Below, piece by piece: positions 17,472 to 26,352 of a stretch of 64,000 bases of DNA. The stretch lies in assembly GCA_963422685.1 (NCBI GenBank), contig OY730442.1, positions 1,054,001-1,118,000 of the forward strand. Reading direction: 5' to 3'. The translations under genes and the position numbers were made by a program. The first letter of the stretch is position 1. Every line of letters starts with the position of its first letter. Below the pieces are notes generated by a model. The model was given only the letters and a program-made list of their open reading frames with translations, was not told where the DNA came from and ran no database searches. The DNA is from Spongiihabitans sp963422685 (GTDB lineage Bacteria; Pseudomonadota; Gammaproteobacteria; Arenicellales; Poriferihabitantaceae).

Positions 17472-18482
17472 TTATATATCTTCCAAACTCCATCGGGGAC
17501 GCACTTCAAAGCTGTGGTCAAACCCATCCTGACCTCCAAGACTCAGCCTGAAATATCCTGCATAGGCAATCATAGCGCCGTTATCGGTGCAGAATTCCGC
17601 CCGCGGATAGAATAACGCTGCATTTTTTTCATCGGCCAAATCCTGTAGCGTTGACCGTAATCGCCGGTTGGCCCCTACTCCACCGGCGACCACCAGCCGC
17701 TCCCGGCCTGTCCGGGCCAATGCCCTTGCACATTTAATCCTGAGCGTATCGACTACCGCTATTTCAAATGCCAGCGCAATATCCGCAATGGTTTGGGCGT
17801 CAAGATGATGTTTCCTGGCGGTGATCAGTGTGTGGGTTTTCAGCCCGCTGAAACTGAAATCCAGTCCCGGTTGATTGGTCATTGGCCGGGGAAAAGTGAA
17901 TCGTGCAGGGTCACCATTTATTGCCGCTCTGGCAATTTCCGGCCCGCCCGGATAGCCCAGACCGAGTAATTTCGCCGTCTTGTCAAAGGCTTCCCCGGCC
18001 GCGTCATCCACCGATTGTCCGAGGATCTTATACACACCCGGTGACGCCACGTCCACTAAAAGCGTATGGCCGCCAGAAACAAGTAACGCGACAAACGGAA
18101 ATTCCGGCGGATTGTCTTCCAGCATCGGCGCCAGCAAATGCCCTTCCATGTGATGAACGCCGACGGCCGGCACCTGCCAGGCCTGCGCCAGGCTTTTCCC
18201 CAGCGCAGCCCCCACCAGAAGTGCTCCAGCCAAACCCGGGCCTGCGGTATAGGCCACGCCGTCAATCTTTGTTCCCCGACTGGATGGATCTTGCAACAGG
18301 CTGTCAATCAGGGGTAAAAGCGTGCGGATATGATCCCGGGCAGCCAACTCCGGGACAACGCCACCGTATGGTTGATGTAATTCGATCTGGGAAGCCAGTT
18401 TGTGTGCAACCAGACCGTGATCGCTGTCATAAACAGCCGCGCCCGTGTCGTCGCATGAAGTCTCTATTCCCAGGATTCGCAT
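17472..18482 (-). CDS. tsaD: tRNA N6-adenosine threonylcarbamoyltransferase TsaD
   Basis: Universal enzyme that, with TsaB and TsaE, transfers threonylcarbamoyl to A37 of ANN-decoding tRNAs. 336 residues of ASKHA fold: MRILGIETSCDDTGAAVYD at the start, the metal-binding VGVHHMEGHLLAP, LLVSGGHTLL, YPGGPEIARA, FSFSGLKT and the late VAGGVGANRRLR. It is convergent with the autotransporter gene. rpsU, a frequent partner, is not nearby. Confidence 0.96.
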   Translation of the reverse strand: MRILGIETSCDDTGAAVYDSDHGLVAHKLASQIELHQPYGGVVPELAARDHIRTLLPLIDSLLQDPSSRGTKIDGVAYTAGPGLAGALLVGAALGKSLAQAWQVPAVGVHHMEGHLLAPMLEDNPPEFPFVALLVSGGHTLLVDVASPGVYKILGQSVDDAAGEAFDKTAKLLGLGYPGGPEIARAAINGDPARFTFPRPMTNQPGLDFSFSGLKTHTLITARKHHLDAQTIADIALAFEIAVVDTLRIKCARALARTGRERLVVAGGVGANRRLRSTLQDLADEKNAALFYPRAEFCTDNGAMIAYAGYFRLSLGGQDGFDHSFEVRPRWSLEDI

Positions 18483-18596
18483 GACGCGATTTTACCCCAG
18501 GCCGGTTTGGGTGATAACCGACCGGGAAGCCCGTTCCAGGGCTAAAATCATACTGCACCGACCGGTTCGGGCTGTCCCGTTTTGGCCGAGCAAAGG

Positions 18597-18799
18597 TATC
18601 GCGGCCGTCATCCCTGTCAAGGGCGAATCGCACCGAGGCGATTCATCACGATACCGGGAAGTACACGTTGCGAGAGAAGATTGAACGGTTCTTCAATAAA
18701 CTCAAACAATTCCGCCGCATTGCGACGCGGTATGAGAAGCTCAGTTGGACGTTCCTCGCGTTTGTTCATATCGTATCGGTCCGGATCATGCTGCGATAA
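18597..18799 (+). pseudogene. IS5-type transposase C-terminal fragment (copy A)
   Basis: After a broken IAAVIPVKG segment, the frame from 18629 reads RTEAIHH...KIERFFNKLKQFRRIATRYEKLSWTFLAFVHIVSVRIMLR and stops at 18797-18799. The ERFFN.LK.FRRIATRYEKL signature with FLAFVHI is the C-terminal DDE domain end of IS5-family transposases. The N-terminal two thirds are gone, and a second degraded copy follows. Confidence 0.7.
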
Positions 18800-18862
18800 T
18801 CCACCAACACGACCTGGTGTCATCTGGTCGCGGATTGAATCGATCTTGCAGGACATCAAGCA

Positions 18863-18899
18863 CCCCGGCGTCAGTAGGGACAGGCCCCCGTGCCTGTCC
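18863..18899. repeat. 37-bp palindromic repeat, copy 1
   Basis: Identical over 37 bp to 19188-19224. The core GGGACAGGC-CCCCGT-GCCTGTCC is an inverted repeat, as in REP or small MITE-like elements. This copy lies between the two transposase remnants. Confidence 0.75.
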
Positions 18900-19632
18900 A
18901 GGCCGTGCTGTCCAGGCCTGAAGGCGGTGCTTCATCAGGCTCGCACCGGCGTCCCCTGGCGCGACTTGCCAAGGGAGTTCGGCGACTGGAACGCTGTGTA
19001 CCAGCGTTATCAAAGCTGGGAGCAGCGCGGGGCCCGGGCGCGGCTTTGGCAACGGCTCAGCCAGGGCAACGACCCGCAAATCAAGGCGGTTTTCATCGAT
19101 TCGACTATCGTGCGTGCCCATTCAGCACGCCGCGGGAGCTGTTAAAAAAACGGCGGTCAGGGCGCGTAAGGCTCTGGGTCGCTCTCGCCCCGGCGTCAGT
19201 AGGGACAGGCCCCCGTGCCTGTCCGGATGAAGGACAACCACGGGGGGTTGTCCCTGCATTGTCGTTATCGGACATCGAAAGGTATGCCCGGAAAAATCTC
19301 AAATACGGGAGCAGCATGACGCCAAGGGCTTCAAGCTGCTGTGGGCGCAGTTGGAAGACGGCCCCGAACCGACTGCGGTGGTCATGAACCAGGCCTGCGA
19401 TACCGACGCCACACAGCCGGGCACACCGGGGCATTGAAGCCGTGATTCCCGCCAGGGCGAACCGCACCGAGCGGCTTCCCCATGACCGGGAGAAGTACCA
19501 GTTGCGTCAGAAGGTGGCACGGTTCTTCAACCAACCCAAACATTTTCGCCGCATCGCCACGCGCGATGAGAAACTCTCTTGTTCCTGGCATTCGTTCACA
19601 TCGTGTCAAGCCGGATCATACTCCGATAATTC
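18890..19632 (+). pseudogene. Degraded IS5-type transposase (copy B)
   Basis: The N-terminal part reads AVLHQARTGVPWRDLPREFG (about 18920), DWNAVYQRYQSW and IKAVFIDSTIVRAHSA, the first catalytic Asp block, then stops at 19144. The C-terminal part is recognisable in pieces (AVVMNQACDTDA near 19375, NRTERLPHDREKY near 19462, RFFNQPKHFRRIATR near 19520) across several frames. A palindromic repeat sits in the middle. No intact terminal inverted repeats were identified. Dead element. Confidence 0.75.
19188..19256. repeat. 37-bp palindromic repeat, copy 2, plus adjacent hairpin
   Basis: 19188-19224 repeats 18863-18899 exactly. Directly after it, GGACAACC-ACGGGG-GGTTGTCC (about 19231-19253) forms a second hairpin. 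Both lie inside the remnant transposase, so the element inserted into, or was carried by, the IS. Confidence 0.7.
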
Positions 19633-19850
19633 GTCACACGGCCTAGTCAATAGCAAGACGGGGCCGAGACATATTCTGCTCGGCGAGGCGGCAGGAGAGT
19701 TGATGGACCGATTAGCGGACTCGGCTTCCGGCGTACGCACGCTACTTCTGGCTGAAAGCCCGCAGCGGGACGGGCGATACAAATGTCCGGGAGTTGCTTT
19801 TCGACCCGCAAGTCACCATATGCCTATCGGACGCTGAGGGTATGTAGATT

Positions 19851-20645
19851 ATGTTACGCCATTCTTCGATTGGTCTGCACTATGGTATTAGAAAGGGGAA
19901 ACTGATGCACGTTTCCCAAGTGCCGCGCGGTCTCTCATGTGGGTGTGTCTGCCCGGTATGTAGTGAACATCTGGTTGCGAAGCAAGGACAGCACCGCGAG
20001 CATCACTTCGCCCATGCAATAGGGGGCCTTTGCCGATATGCAAGAGAAACTGCGCTCCACCTAGCCGCAAAGGAAATACTGGAGAGGCGAAAGAAAATCG
20101 TACTACCTGCTGTCAAGGTCGAGTTCTCCGAGCACACCGAGTACTACCGGGAAACCCCAGTCATAGCACCTGAGAAACTCTACCAGTTTGACTCCATCGA
20201 ATTGGAATGTCGAGAAGGAGACATTAGGCCCGATGTGGTGGTTCGTTTGAAAAGCCGTAAGCTATACATAGAAATACGAGTAACCCACGAAGTTGACGAA
20301 CACAAAAAGAGGCGTATCCAAGAGAGACGCATATCAACCATTGAAATAGACTTATCGGACAAGTCCTACGACCTTCCCTTGGAAGAGTTGGAAAAATTAG
20401 TAGTTGAAGCTGGATCTCATAAGAAGTGGATTTACAATGATGTCGTAGCGCGTCTCCGTAAACGCATTCTTTCTAAAGCAACGATTCGTCCACAGATCTA
20501 CCGAGGACTTGCGGTCCATGTTGATGGATGTCCGTTACCAGCCCGTGTTTGGAAAGGAAAACCCTATGCGAATGCGATAGATGATTGCACTGGGTGCAAA
20601 CACGCACTCGCTTTCGTAGACGAATCGGTAATTTGCGATGGTTAA
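19851..20645 (+). CDS. CoiA-like nuclease-fold protein
   Basis: 264 residues. The N-terminus has a zinc-finger-like CPVCSEHLVAKQG...REHHFAH (Cys33/Cys36 region with the HHFAH block), followed by a PD-(D/E)xK-like core: DIRPDVVVRLKSRKLYIEIRVTHEVDEHK, where the usual ExK reads EIR. This arrangement (Cys-rich finger, HHFAH, DIRPDVV, IEI-VTHE) is that of the competence-protein-CoiA-like family, most members of which are not in competence loci and have no known function. A second CxxC (CTGCKH) is near the C-terminus. It follows IS remnants and has no operon partner. Function unknown; a nuclease is the best guess. Confidence 0.65.
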   Translation: MLRHSSIGLHYGIRKGKLMHVSQVPRGLSCGCVCPVCSEHLVAKQGQHREHHFAHAIGGLCRYARETALHLAAKEILERRKKIVLPAVKVEFSEHTEYYRETPVIAPEKLYQFDSIELECREGDIRPDVVVRLKSRKLYIEIRVTHEVDEHKKRRIQERRISTIEIDLSDKSYDLPLEELEKLVVEAGSHKKWIYNDVVARLRKRILSKATIRPQIYRGLAVHVDGCPLPARVWKGKPYANAIDDCTGCKHALAFVDESVICDG

Positions 20646-20869
20646 TGTTCCTGAGCAAAAATTCTATTGGCGACGACGCCCCAAGACCCGCATTTGAGAA
20701 CCTGGCCCCTAGAGAGGTCATTAAGGAACATTCCCCAGCATACGTACGATTGTAGGCCCCAGAAGTAGCTAACGGAACGGCTTAGGGCATCGCACACTCG
20801 AACAATCCCACCGAACCAAGCTTCGCGATACCGTTAGTCATCAAGAGAACGGCCACCATCCAGTGATCT

Positions 20870-21328
20870 CTAACGGACCGTCTCCTGACTTGGAGTACAA
20901 GGCAGTCGCCATGTTTGTCCCGTATCAGAATCCATAAGAAATGGGTGTCGGACCGTCAATCCTGAAGTGAATACTACAAACCTTGGTCTATTAGGTCTCG
21001 ATATATCTGGAAGCCCTTCTGCGAACATCAGTTCCCAGGCAGGCTTGTCATCTTGCGTTTTCACTAGCTGATGTATGCGGCCGGTGTACCGGTCTAATCG
21101 AAAGGTCCACCTTGCTGCCAGCGGAGATTGCACGGTCTCAAATCGCGCTTCGGATGGCGGGGTCGTAGTCTGATGTACCATTGACTGAGCGAATGCGGTA
21201 TTAACCAAGCCAGAGAGGACAACGACAAAGAGCACCACGGTACCATTAGAAATTAATCGCACCAACGATTTCTCTCTTGGGTTTTCTCCAATAGAATATA
21301 GTGCTCCACAGGGGAAAAGACTCTGCAT
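20870..21328 (-). CDS. Exported protein of unknown function
   Basis: 152 residues from the ATG at 21328, which has GGAG seven bases upstream. A hydrophobic stretch (GTVVLFVVVLSGLVNTAFAQ, about residues 29-48) looks like a signal peptide or anchor after a long basic n-region. The mature part has two similar short motifs, WTFRLDRYTGRIHQL and PFLMDSDTGQTWRL, of the kind found in small periplasmic proteins whose function is not known to me. Isolated gene between accessory fragments. Confidence 0.55.
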   Translation of the reverse strand: MQSLFPCGALYSIGENPREKSLVRLISNGTVVLFVVVLSGLVNTAFAQSMVHQTTTPPSEARFETVQSPLAARWTFRLDRYTGRIHQLVKTQDDKPAWELMFAEGLPDISRPNRPRFVVFTSGLTVRHPFLMDSDTGQTWRLPCTPSQETVR

Positions 21329-21400
21329 AGATATCTCCATTAGGTAGATAGACGATGGGCGGAACGACAAATCGTAAATAATGGCTAACCCAATAAACTA

Positions 21401-21700
21401 TTGCAAGCCGGCGCACAGCGCGGCGAAGATCCCATATTATATAAAATCATTCTCATATTTTACCGGTTAGGCTATTCATGCGCCGAAGCGATAGGCGGCA
21501 TCCAAGGCGTCTTGGAATGTTGGTATTTCGTTCATCGTATCGGGTTGGTTGGTAGGGCAAATAAAACCACTCGCACTTGGACCGATATTGCACGCGGCAT
21601 GCACGCCCGCACCTTCGTGGTCGCTGGTACCATGAAAAACGGATTGCTGGAAGACCTGCGCGGTGCAGTGGATAAAGCGGTTACCGAAGGCACTAACTAA
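21401..21700 (+). pseudogene. Mu-like prophage head morphogenesis (F) fragment
   Basis: The last ~45 codons (TRTWTDIARGMHARTFVVAG, then MKNGLLEDLRGAVDKAVTEGT) match the region of Mu-like minor head protein F that reads R.WTD....HA..FVVAGA.K..LL.D...AV..A...GTT. The upstream 50 codons do not fit and the frame stops right after EGTN, where the family continues with the FRKNF segment. No other phage genes are recognisable around it. Assignment is from remembered family motifs. Confidence 0.45.
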
Positions 21701-22268
21701 AGGCTTGCGAATCTTTAGGCGGAAAAATTGCGCAACATGGGCAAGTGTTGACATAGTCAAACAGCCGTTGGGTTTTTGGGTGGGTCTGATGACCGCAAAT
21801 CCGTGAAACGGCGCATAATCAGGATCGACAATCCCGAAGTGACCCTCTATTAGTTTTTGCCACCCTCTCAGGGAACGCCGCCACACTGAACGGAAATATT
21901 ATCTATTTGGCCGCGGCCATGAGATATACGGCCTTCCCGAATACCGGCAGGTGTCCACAAACCAAAATTGAGGCACGCTTACCAAATCCGCTTTTTCAGG
22001 CACAGTGGCCGCCTTTTGCTACTTGCAAAGACCGGATAGAAATAAGTGAACGGATAGGCATTCATTGGAAAACAAAAGCGTCTGACATGGAGTATGCTGG
22101 TATCGTTCCAGGCTTTCTGGCAAAACTTATGGAGGGAAGAGTCATTCGGGGCTTTTGGGTGAAGCAGGAATGGGGGCCAACCTGGGAGATAAATCCGAGG
22201 GAATTTAGGTCAAGAGAGGATAAAATTGGTAAAAGATTGATGAGTATTTAGTAGGGGGTAAATAGATT
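21701..22268. other. Stretch without a recognisable gene
   Basis: Open frames exist (for example ATG at 22087 to a stop at 22249-22251, 54 codons, MEYAGIVPGFLAKLMEG...) but none has a family signature. AGGGGG at 22253-22258 is the ribosome site for the next gene at 22269. Confidence 0.5.
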
Positions 22269-22697
22269 ATGAAAAATAAATACACATTTGCATTAGCTGC
22301 TTTATTCTTTCTGTGTGCTATAGAAGCACAGACGCAAGAGATAAACATAAAAGATGAATTGTGGCATTGCTTTGCAACAGATGATTTCAATAAAGAGTCA
22401 GTTTTGGTTGCACTGTATTCGTTAACAATAGGAAATGAAGGTGAAGGAGGGGGAAGAGTAAAGGTAGCTGGTATTGAACATACAGCAGTCTTTCACACTG
22501 TCGGGTTTAATCGGGAATAGCACTTCGGGAATATATCTGTTTTCGATGATCTTACTTACACCACCGATTATTTATTTGCCATTCACCCGGATGGCAAAGG
22601 GGCCTGTTACGACAAATCGTTTGCCGAAGTTGGCGACTCAATCAGGCCAAAACAGGTGTTTGATTGCGTATTAGTGAGAACTGATAAGGCGGATTAA
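22269..22697 (+). pseudogene. Small secreted protein interrupted by one amber codon
   Basis: A frame of 142 codons with a single in-frame TAG at codon 84 (22518-22520). It has an AGGGGG ribosome site and a signal peptide (MKNKYTFALAALFFLCAIEA). Before the stop: DELWHCFATDDFNKESVLVA and VKVAGIEHTAVFHTVGFNRE; after it: HFGNISVFDDLTYTTDYLF and AIHPDGKGACYDKS. It is clearly related to the minus-strand protein at 26353-26658 (WQCF..., VSVAGVTYRALFRLAGFNRRWGFG, FIIRPDGDG). The amber falls at the position of the Trp in the relative, so one G-to-A change (TGG to TAG) explains it. Function unknown. Confidence 0.7.
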
Positions 22698-22700
22698 ATT

Positions 22701-22862
22701 ATGAAAGAAGACGAAACTGAAATATTGCATCTACGAGAAGAACTAAACAGAGTTAAAAATGAAATTAGAATGATGGAAGAGGAAGAAAAAAAGGAAAAGA
22801 AAAAGGGATGCTCCGCGGGTAAGCTCCTGGCTTGTTTTGTCCTGGGTTACTGGATGGCATGA
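22701..22862 (+). CDS. Small charged coiled-coil protein with hydrophobic C-terminus
   Basis: 53 codons starting 3 bp after the previous gene. Residues 1-35 are almost all charged (EILHLREELNRVKNEIRMME, then an E/K run) with heptad-like Leu/Ile/Met spacing, and the end (GKLLACFVLGYWMA) is hydrophobic, consistent with a tail-anchored coiled coil. Close spacing suggests co-transcription with the upstream secreted-protein gene. Small size makes it uncertain. Confidence 0.45.
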   Translation: MKEDETEILHLREELNRVKNEIRMMEEEEKKEKKKGCSAGKLLACFVLGYWMA

Positions 22863-23419
22863 GGGCTCTATTCAAAGTATGAGAAGTGAATACACATTTG
22901 CGGACGATGTTTACTTTTCCGACAACAATTATGATCCAGAATTTCCATAAGACATTGTGGGGATTCGCGAATGTTGCGATCCTGATAGGCCTGAAACTTT
23001 ATATTTTGCAAGACGTACGCAAGTGAAACATCTAAACGCGAACGTTGGGTACTAATCATTGCGTCTTGCTGCAATAAAACTGTGGCCGTTAGAGGCATAT
23101 GCAAGACATTGAGCGACCCAATTTGCTGGAACTATTGAAGTCTGCGGGACTAAATACGCCGATGACTCGCGCCTGCGGCATAAAAGAATCCGCACGGTTT
23201 GACATAAATTGCCAACCCGCCAAATCTGGTTTGAGATATGTGGAGTGGGGGTTCGGCTGTCGGCGATGCCCGGCGCCGGATTTATCCATTATGAAACAGG
23301 GCGGCATGTATCAATAGCCGTATTTAAAGTAACCATTGTTGTCGGCCGTTTTGCAACGCATCGCCTAACCATTAACGAATACCAATTTTATCCTTGGTCA
23401 ATAAACAGGAGAATATACA
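22863..23419. other. Stretch without a recognisable gene
   Basis: Several short frames on both strands, none with a known motif. AGGAGAA at 23408-23414 is the ribosome site of the next gene. Confidence 0.5.
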
Positions 23420-24007
23420 GTGAAACCCTTGATACTATCTGCAGCGGTACTCAGTCTGCTAGTCACAACCGCACAGGCAGCAGACTGCCCGGCGGTCACC
23501 GCGGCCGATTCAAACGGTGTGGCTGCGGGTGCATTTGCCCAACAATACGAATTATCCGAATTTCAATCCCGCGCAAACTGCACGCTGTCGTTCAGTACGC
23601 ATCCTCAAATCGAAGCCTTTAACAGCCGCATTCGCGGCAACCCGGCGCTACCGCCTCTGGCCGACCGGCTGCCATCAGAGCCGCTGGTTGTGGTGCCCTA
23701 CGATTCAATCGGATCCTACGGCGGTACGCTCGACGTATTGTCCAATGCCACCGAAGCAGGCACATCGGATTTCCTGTCCGTTCGCCACGTCAACCTGGTG
23801 CGTTATGCCGACGACCTCCAAACCATCGTGCCGCACGTGGCCAAAGGCTGGGAGTGGAACAGCGATTTTACCCAACTCACTTTTTTCCTGCGCAAAGGCC
23901 ACAAATGGTCGGATGGCGCACCCTTTACCGCCGTCCCATCCGTTCTCCATGTTCCTGTGCCGTTACTGGGCTGGAGCCAAGAATGGCAGCAGCTCATAAA
24001 CGCTTAA
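23420..24007 (+). pseudogene. ABC transporter solute-binding protein (family 5), truncated
   Basis: GTG start with a strong AGGAGAA site. Signal peptide residues 1-20 (LSLLVTTAQA), then a sequence typical of peptide/nickel-type family 5 binding proteins up to KGWEWNSDFTQLTFFLRKGH and KWSDGAPFTA (about residue 169). Family members are 500-700 residues and continue with DDV...; here the frame changes to unrelated sequence and stops at 24007. The C-terminal two thirds are deleted and aat follows. Neighbouring permease and ATPase genes are absent. Confidence 0.7.
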
Positions 24008-24157
24008 TTACACCTGACAAGCTGCTCCGTCCGACGGCCAACCCGCCTGGACGCTTTTTGTCTACAGCGACAAGCGCTGACCATTCCTGACAAACCACCG
24101 ATTAAATTGCTCAAGTATGTCCAGTTGAAAAACGCATCGTTATTTGCAGTTGGCAAC

Positions 24158-24826
24158 ATGATAACCATAGAAGAATTTCCCGATGTCAGATACGCCAATG
24201 AGGATGGCCTGCTGGCGCTGGGTGGAGATTTAAGCGCCAAGCGTCTGATCGCCGCGTATAAAAAAGGCATATTTCCCTGGTACAACCCCGGCCAACCCAT
24301 ATTGTGGTGGTGCCCTGACCCCCGCTGTGTTTTATTTCCCGAGCAGTACAGACCACAGCGAAGCGTATTGAAATCCATCAGGAAGCAGCGCTTCGGGTTT
24401 TCCTGTGACCAGTCATTCGAAAACGTCATCCGCCGCTGCGCCGCGCCCCGTGCCAACGCAGCGGGAACCTGGATAACCCGGGAGATGATGGATGCGTATA
24501 TCCATCTGCATCGATTGGGCTATGCACATTCCATAGAAACCTGGCAGGACCAGAACCTGGTCGGCGGCCTCTATGGCATTGCCCTGGGCGGTATGTTTTT
24601 TGGTGAAAGCATGTTCAGCGAAATCAGCGACGCTTCCAAGGCCGCGTTAAACTTTCTGGTCACCCGCCTGACCGTATGGGATTATCAACTGGTGGATTGT
24701 CAAATCACCTCTTCGCATTTGCTCGGTCTGGGCGCACAGGAAATTCCTCGCACAGAGTTTCTCATGCGGCTTGAATGCGCTTTGTCGCACCCGCAAAACC
24801 CGGACAGCTGGAAAAACCCTAGCTAA
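24158..24826 (+). CDS. aat: Leucyl/phenylalanyl-tRNA-protein transferase
   Basis: Adds Leu or Phe from aminoacyl-tRNA to N-terminal Arg/Lys of proteins, creating ClpS/ClpAP degrons (N-end rule). Motifs: DGLLALGGDLS, YKKGIFPWYNPGQPILWWCP, AGTWITREMMDAY, GGLYGIALGGMFFGESMFS and VDCQ. The first ATG (24158) gives 222 residues; a TTG at 24107 would add 17 residues that resemble the E. coli N-terminus (YVQLKNASLF), so the true start may be there. Paired with bpt downstream, the usual N-end-rule operon. Confidence 0.94.
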   Translation: MITIEEFPDVRYANEDGLLALGGDLSAKRLIAAYKKGIFPWYNPGQPILWWCPDPRCVLFPEQYRPQRSVLKSIRKQRFGFSCDQSFENVIRRCAAPRANAAGTWITREMMDAYIHLHRLGYAHSIETWQDQNLVGGLYGIALGGMFFGESMFSEISDASKAALNFLVTRLTVWDYQLVDCQITSSHLLGLGAQEIPRTEFLMRLECALSHPQNPDSWKNPS

Positions 24827-24886
24827 AACAAGCCGGGTGAAAATAAAATAGACAAAACAAAACAGATAAAACAAAATTCAAGCGCT

Positions 24887-25600
24887 GTGCGCATTCAGTC
24901 CAATCAACCCAAACTTTATATTTCAGCGCCCCACGCCTGCCCCTATATAGAGTCCGAGACAGCATCGACGATTTTACTTGACCCCGGGCACAGGGTTGAT
25001 AATTCGTTATTCAGCGTATTGCTAAAATCCGGGTTTCGGCGCAGCGGAAAAACCATCTACCGGCCGCACTGCAGAAATTGCAATGCCTGCGTGTCGGTTC
25101 GCACTCCAGTCAAAGAATATATCGCTAACCGCGCCCAAAAAAGATGCTTCAGGCGCAACCAGGACGTGCGCACAACCATGCTGCCCGCAAACTTCAAAGA
25201 AGAACACTTTGACCTGTATTGCCGCTATCAATCCTGGCGTCACAGCGGCGACATTATGGATCACAACGACCCGGAACGTTATAAGGAGTTTATGGTGGAG
25301 TCATCCATCGAAACCGTTTTTATCGAATTTCGGCTGCACGGCAAGCTGGTCGGCCTGTCGGTCTGCGATTTACCCGAAGACGGCATGTCTGCGGTATATA
25401 CATTTTTCGACCCTGCTTTACCCAAACGCAGTCTGGGCACGTTTGCCATCATGACACAAATCGAGTACGTGAAAAAAATGGATCTGGACTGGTTATACCT
25501 CGGATACTGGATCAAGGGCTGCAAAAAAATGCGCTATAAAACCAATTTCAAACCGATGTTCGGGTTTGTCAATAAAGAATGGCGGGTAGTCTCGCTTTGA
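24887..25600 (+). CDS. bpt: Aspartate/glutamate leucyltransferase (Bpt)
   Basis: Transfers Leu to N-terminal Asp/Glu, the second bacterial N-end-rule branch. 237 residues from a GTG start. The N-terminal domain holds the redox/zinc Cys set (CPYIES, RPHCRNCNACVSVR); the GNAT-like C-terminal domain has RYQSWRHSGDIMDHN, AVYTFFDPALPKRSLGTFAI and LYLGYWIKGCKKMRYKTNFKP, all canonical for the ATE/Bpt family. Downstream of aat by 60 bp. Confidence 0.94.
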   Translation: MRIQSNQPKLYISAPHACPYIESETASTILLDPGHRVDNSLFSVLLKSGFRRSGKTIYRPHCRNCNACVSVRTPVKEYIANRAQKRCFRRNQDVRTTMLPANFKEEHFDLYCRYQSWRHSGDIMDHNDPERYKEFMVESSIETVFIEFRLHGKLVGLSVCDLPEDGMSAVYTFFDPALPKRSLGTFAIMTQIEYVKKMDLDWLYLGYWIKGCKKMRYKTNFKPMFGFVNKEWRVVSL

Positions 25601-25728
25601 CCTGCCTGACATCATCCCACGGCTGGTCTATGTGGTGCTCAGGACGCCGCCCATCCCGTAAAGACTGCTTAAATTGAACCTGGCCTGAGGGCAATCAGGT
25701 TGCGTCTTAGGGCCGAGGGTGATTAACA

Positions 25729-26314
25729 ATGGCAATGAAAGAGGATATATTTGAACAGGTCGTCGAGGAATATCTCCTCCATAAGGGCTATTTCGTTCGG
25801 CACAACATTAAGTTCCTGCCGTGCAAAGATCTCCCGGACTTCGACAGCCAGCAGGATTCCAATCGCAGCGATATCGACCTAATAGGTTACCATCCGAAGC
25901 TCGGCGGCGCGCGGAAGGTCATGGTCGTGAGTTGCAAAAGCTGGCAAAAAGGGTTCAATCCGGCCTCGGAACTCGACGCGATCTTGAACGACAAAGTTCG
26001 GTATGGCCGTGAGACTTGGAAAGCTTTTCGTGAACTGACCAAACCCAAATGGTCTAAAGCATTACGTGAAAGCCGTTAAGGATGCTACCGGCGAAGATCA
26101 CTTTACATACGTCATTGCCGTTACCCGATTGGTCGGTAAAAGTGAAAAAAGCGTATGGGAAAACCACCAGCCTTTTAAAGAGGCTCTCGAAGGGAACCCA
26201 GTCGCTATCCTCCCCTTTCGTGAAATGGTCACCAGGATACAGGACGACCTGACCACGACCCTGGCCGCAACCGAAGTGGGGCGTATGCTTCAACTCTTTT
26301 CTATGGAAAAATGA
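25729..26314 (+). pseudogene. Restriction-endonuclease-like protein, frameshifted
   Basis: Two frames belong to one protein. The first (25729-26079) has IFEQVVEEYLLHKGYFVRHN, SDIDLIGYHPKL and KVMVVSCKSWQKGF, a PD-(D/E)xK-like core, and ends in TKPKWSK. The second continues HYVKAVKDATGEDHFTYVIA...VWENHQPFKEAL...TTLAATEVGRMLQLF and stops at 26314. The joint is at TCTAAAGCATTAC near 26053-26065: removing one base (the G of AAAGC) restores one continuous ~195-residue protein. Relatives are stand-alone nuclease-like proteins of unknown biology. Could be a real lesion or a sequencing error. Confidence 0.65.
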
Positions 26315-26352
26315 GTTCGTCATTAAAACGACCCGAAGGATACCGTCGGGCT

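Noticed and set aside
21476..21886. A 136-codon minus-strand frame opposite the Mu-like fragment
   Set aside because: It overlaps the better-supported plus-strand phage segment and shows no motif beyond a chance PDYAPFHGF stretch.
22866..23317. Short frames on both strands around 23.1-23.3 kb
   Set aside because: Two antisense frames of similar length cover the same bases and neither has recognisable motifs or a good start; left as unassigned sequence.
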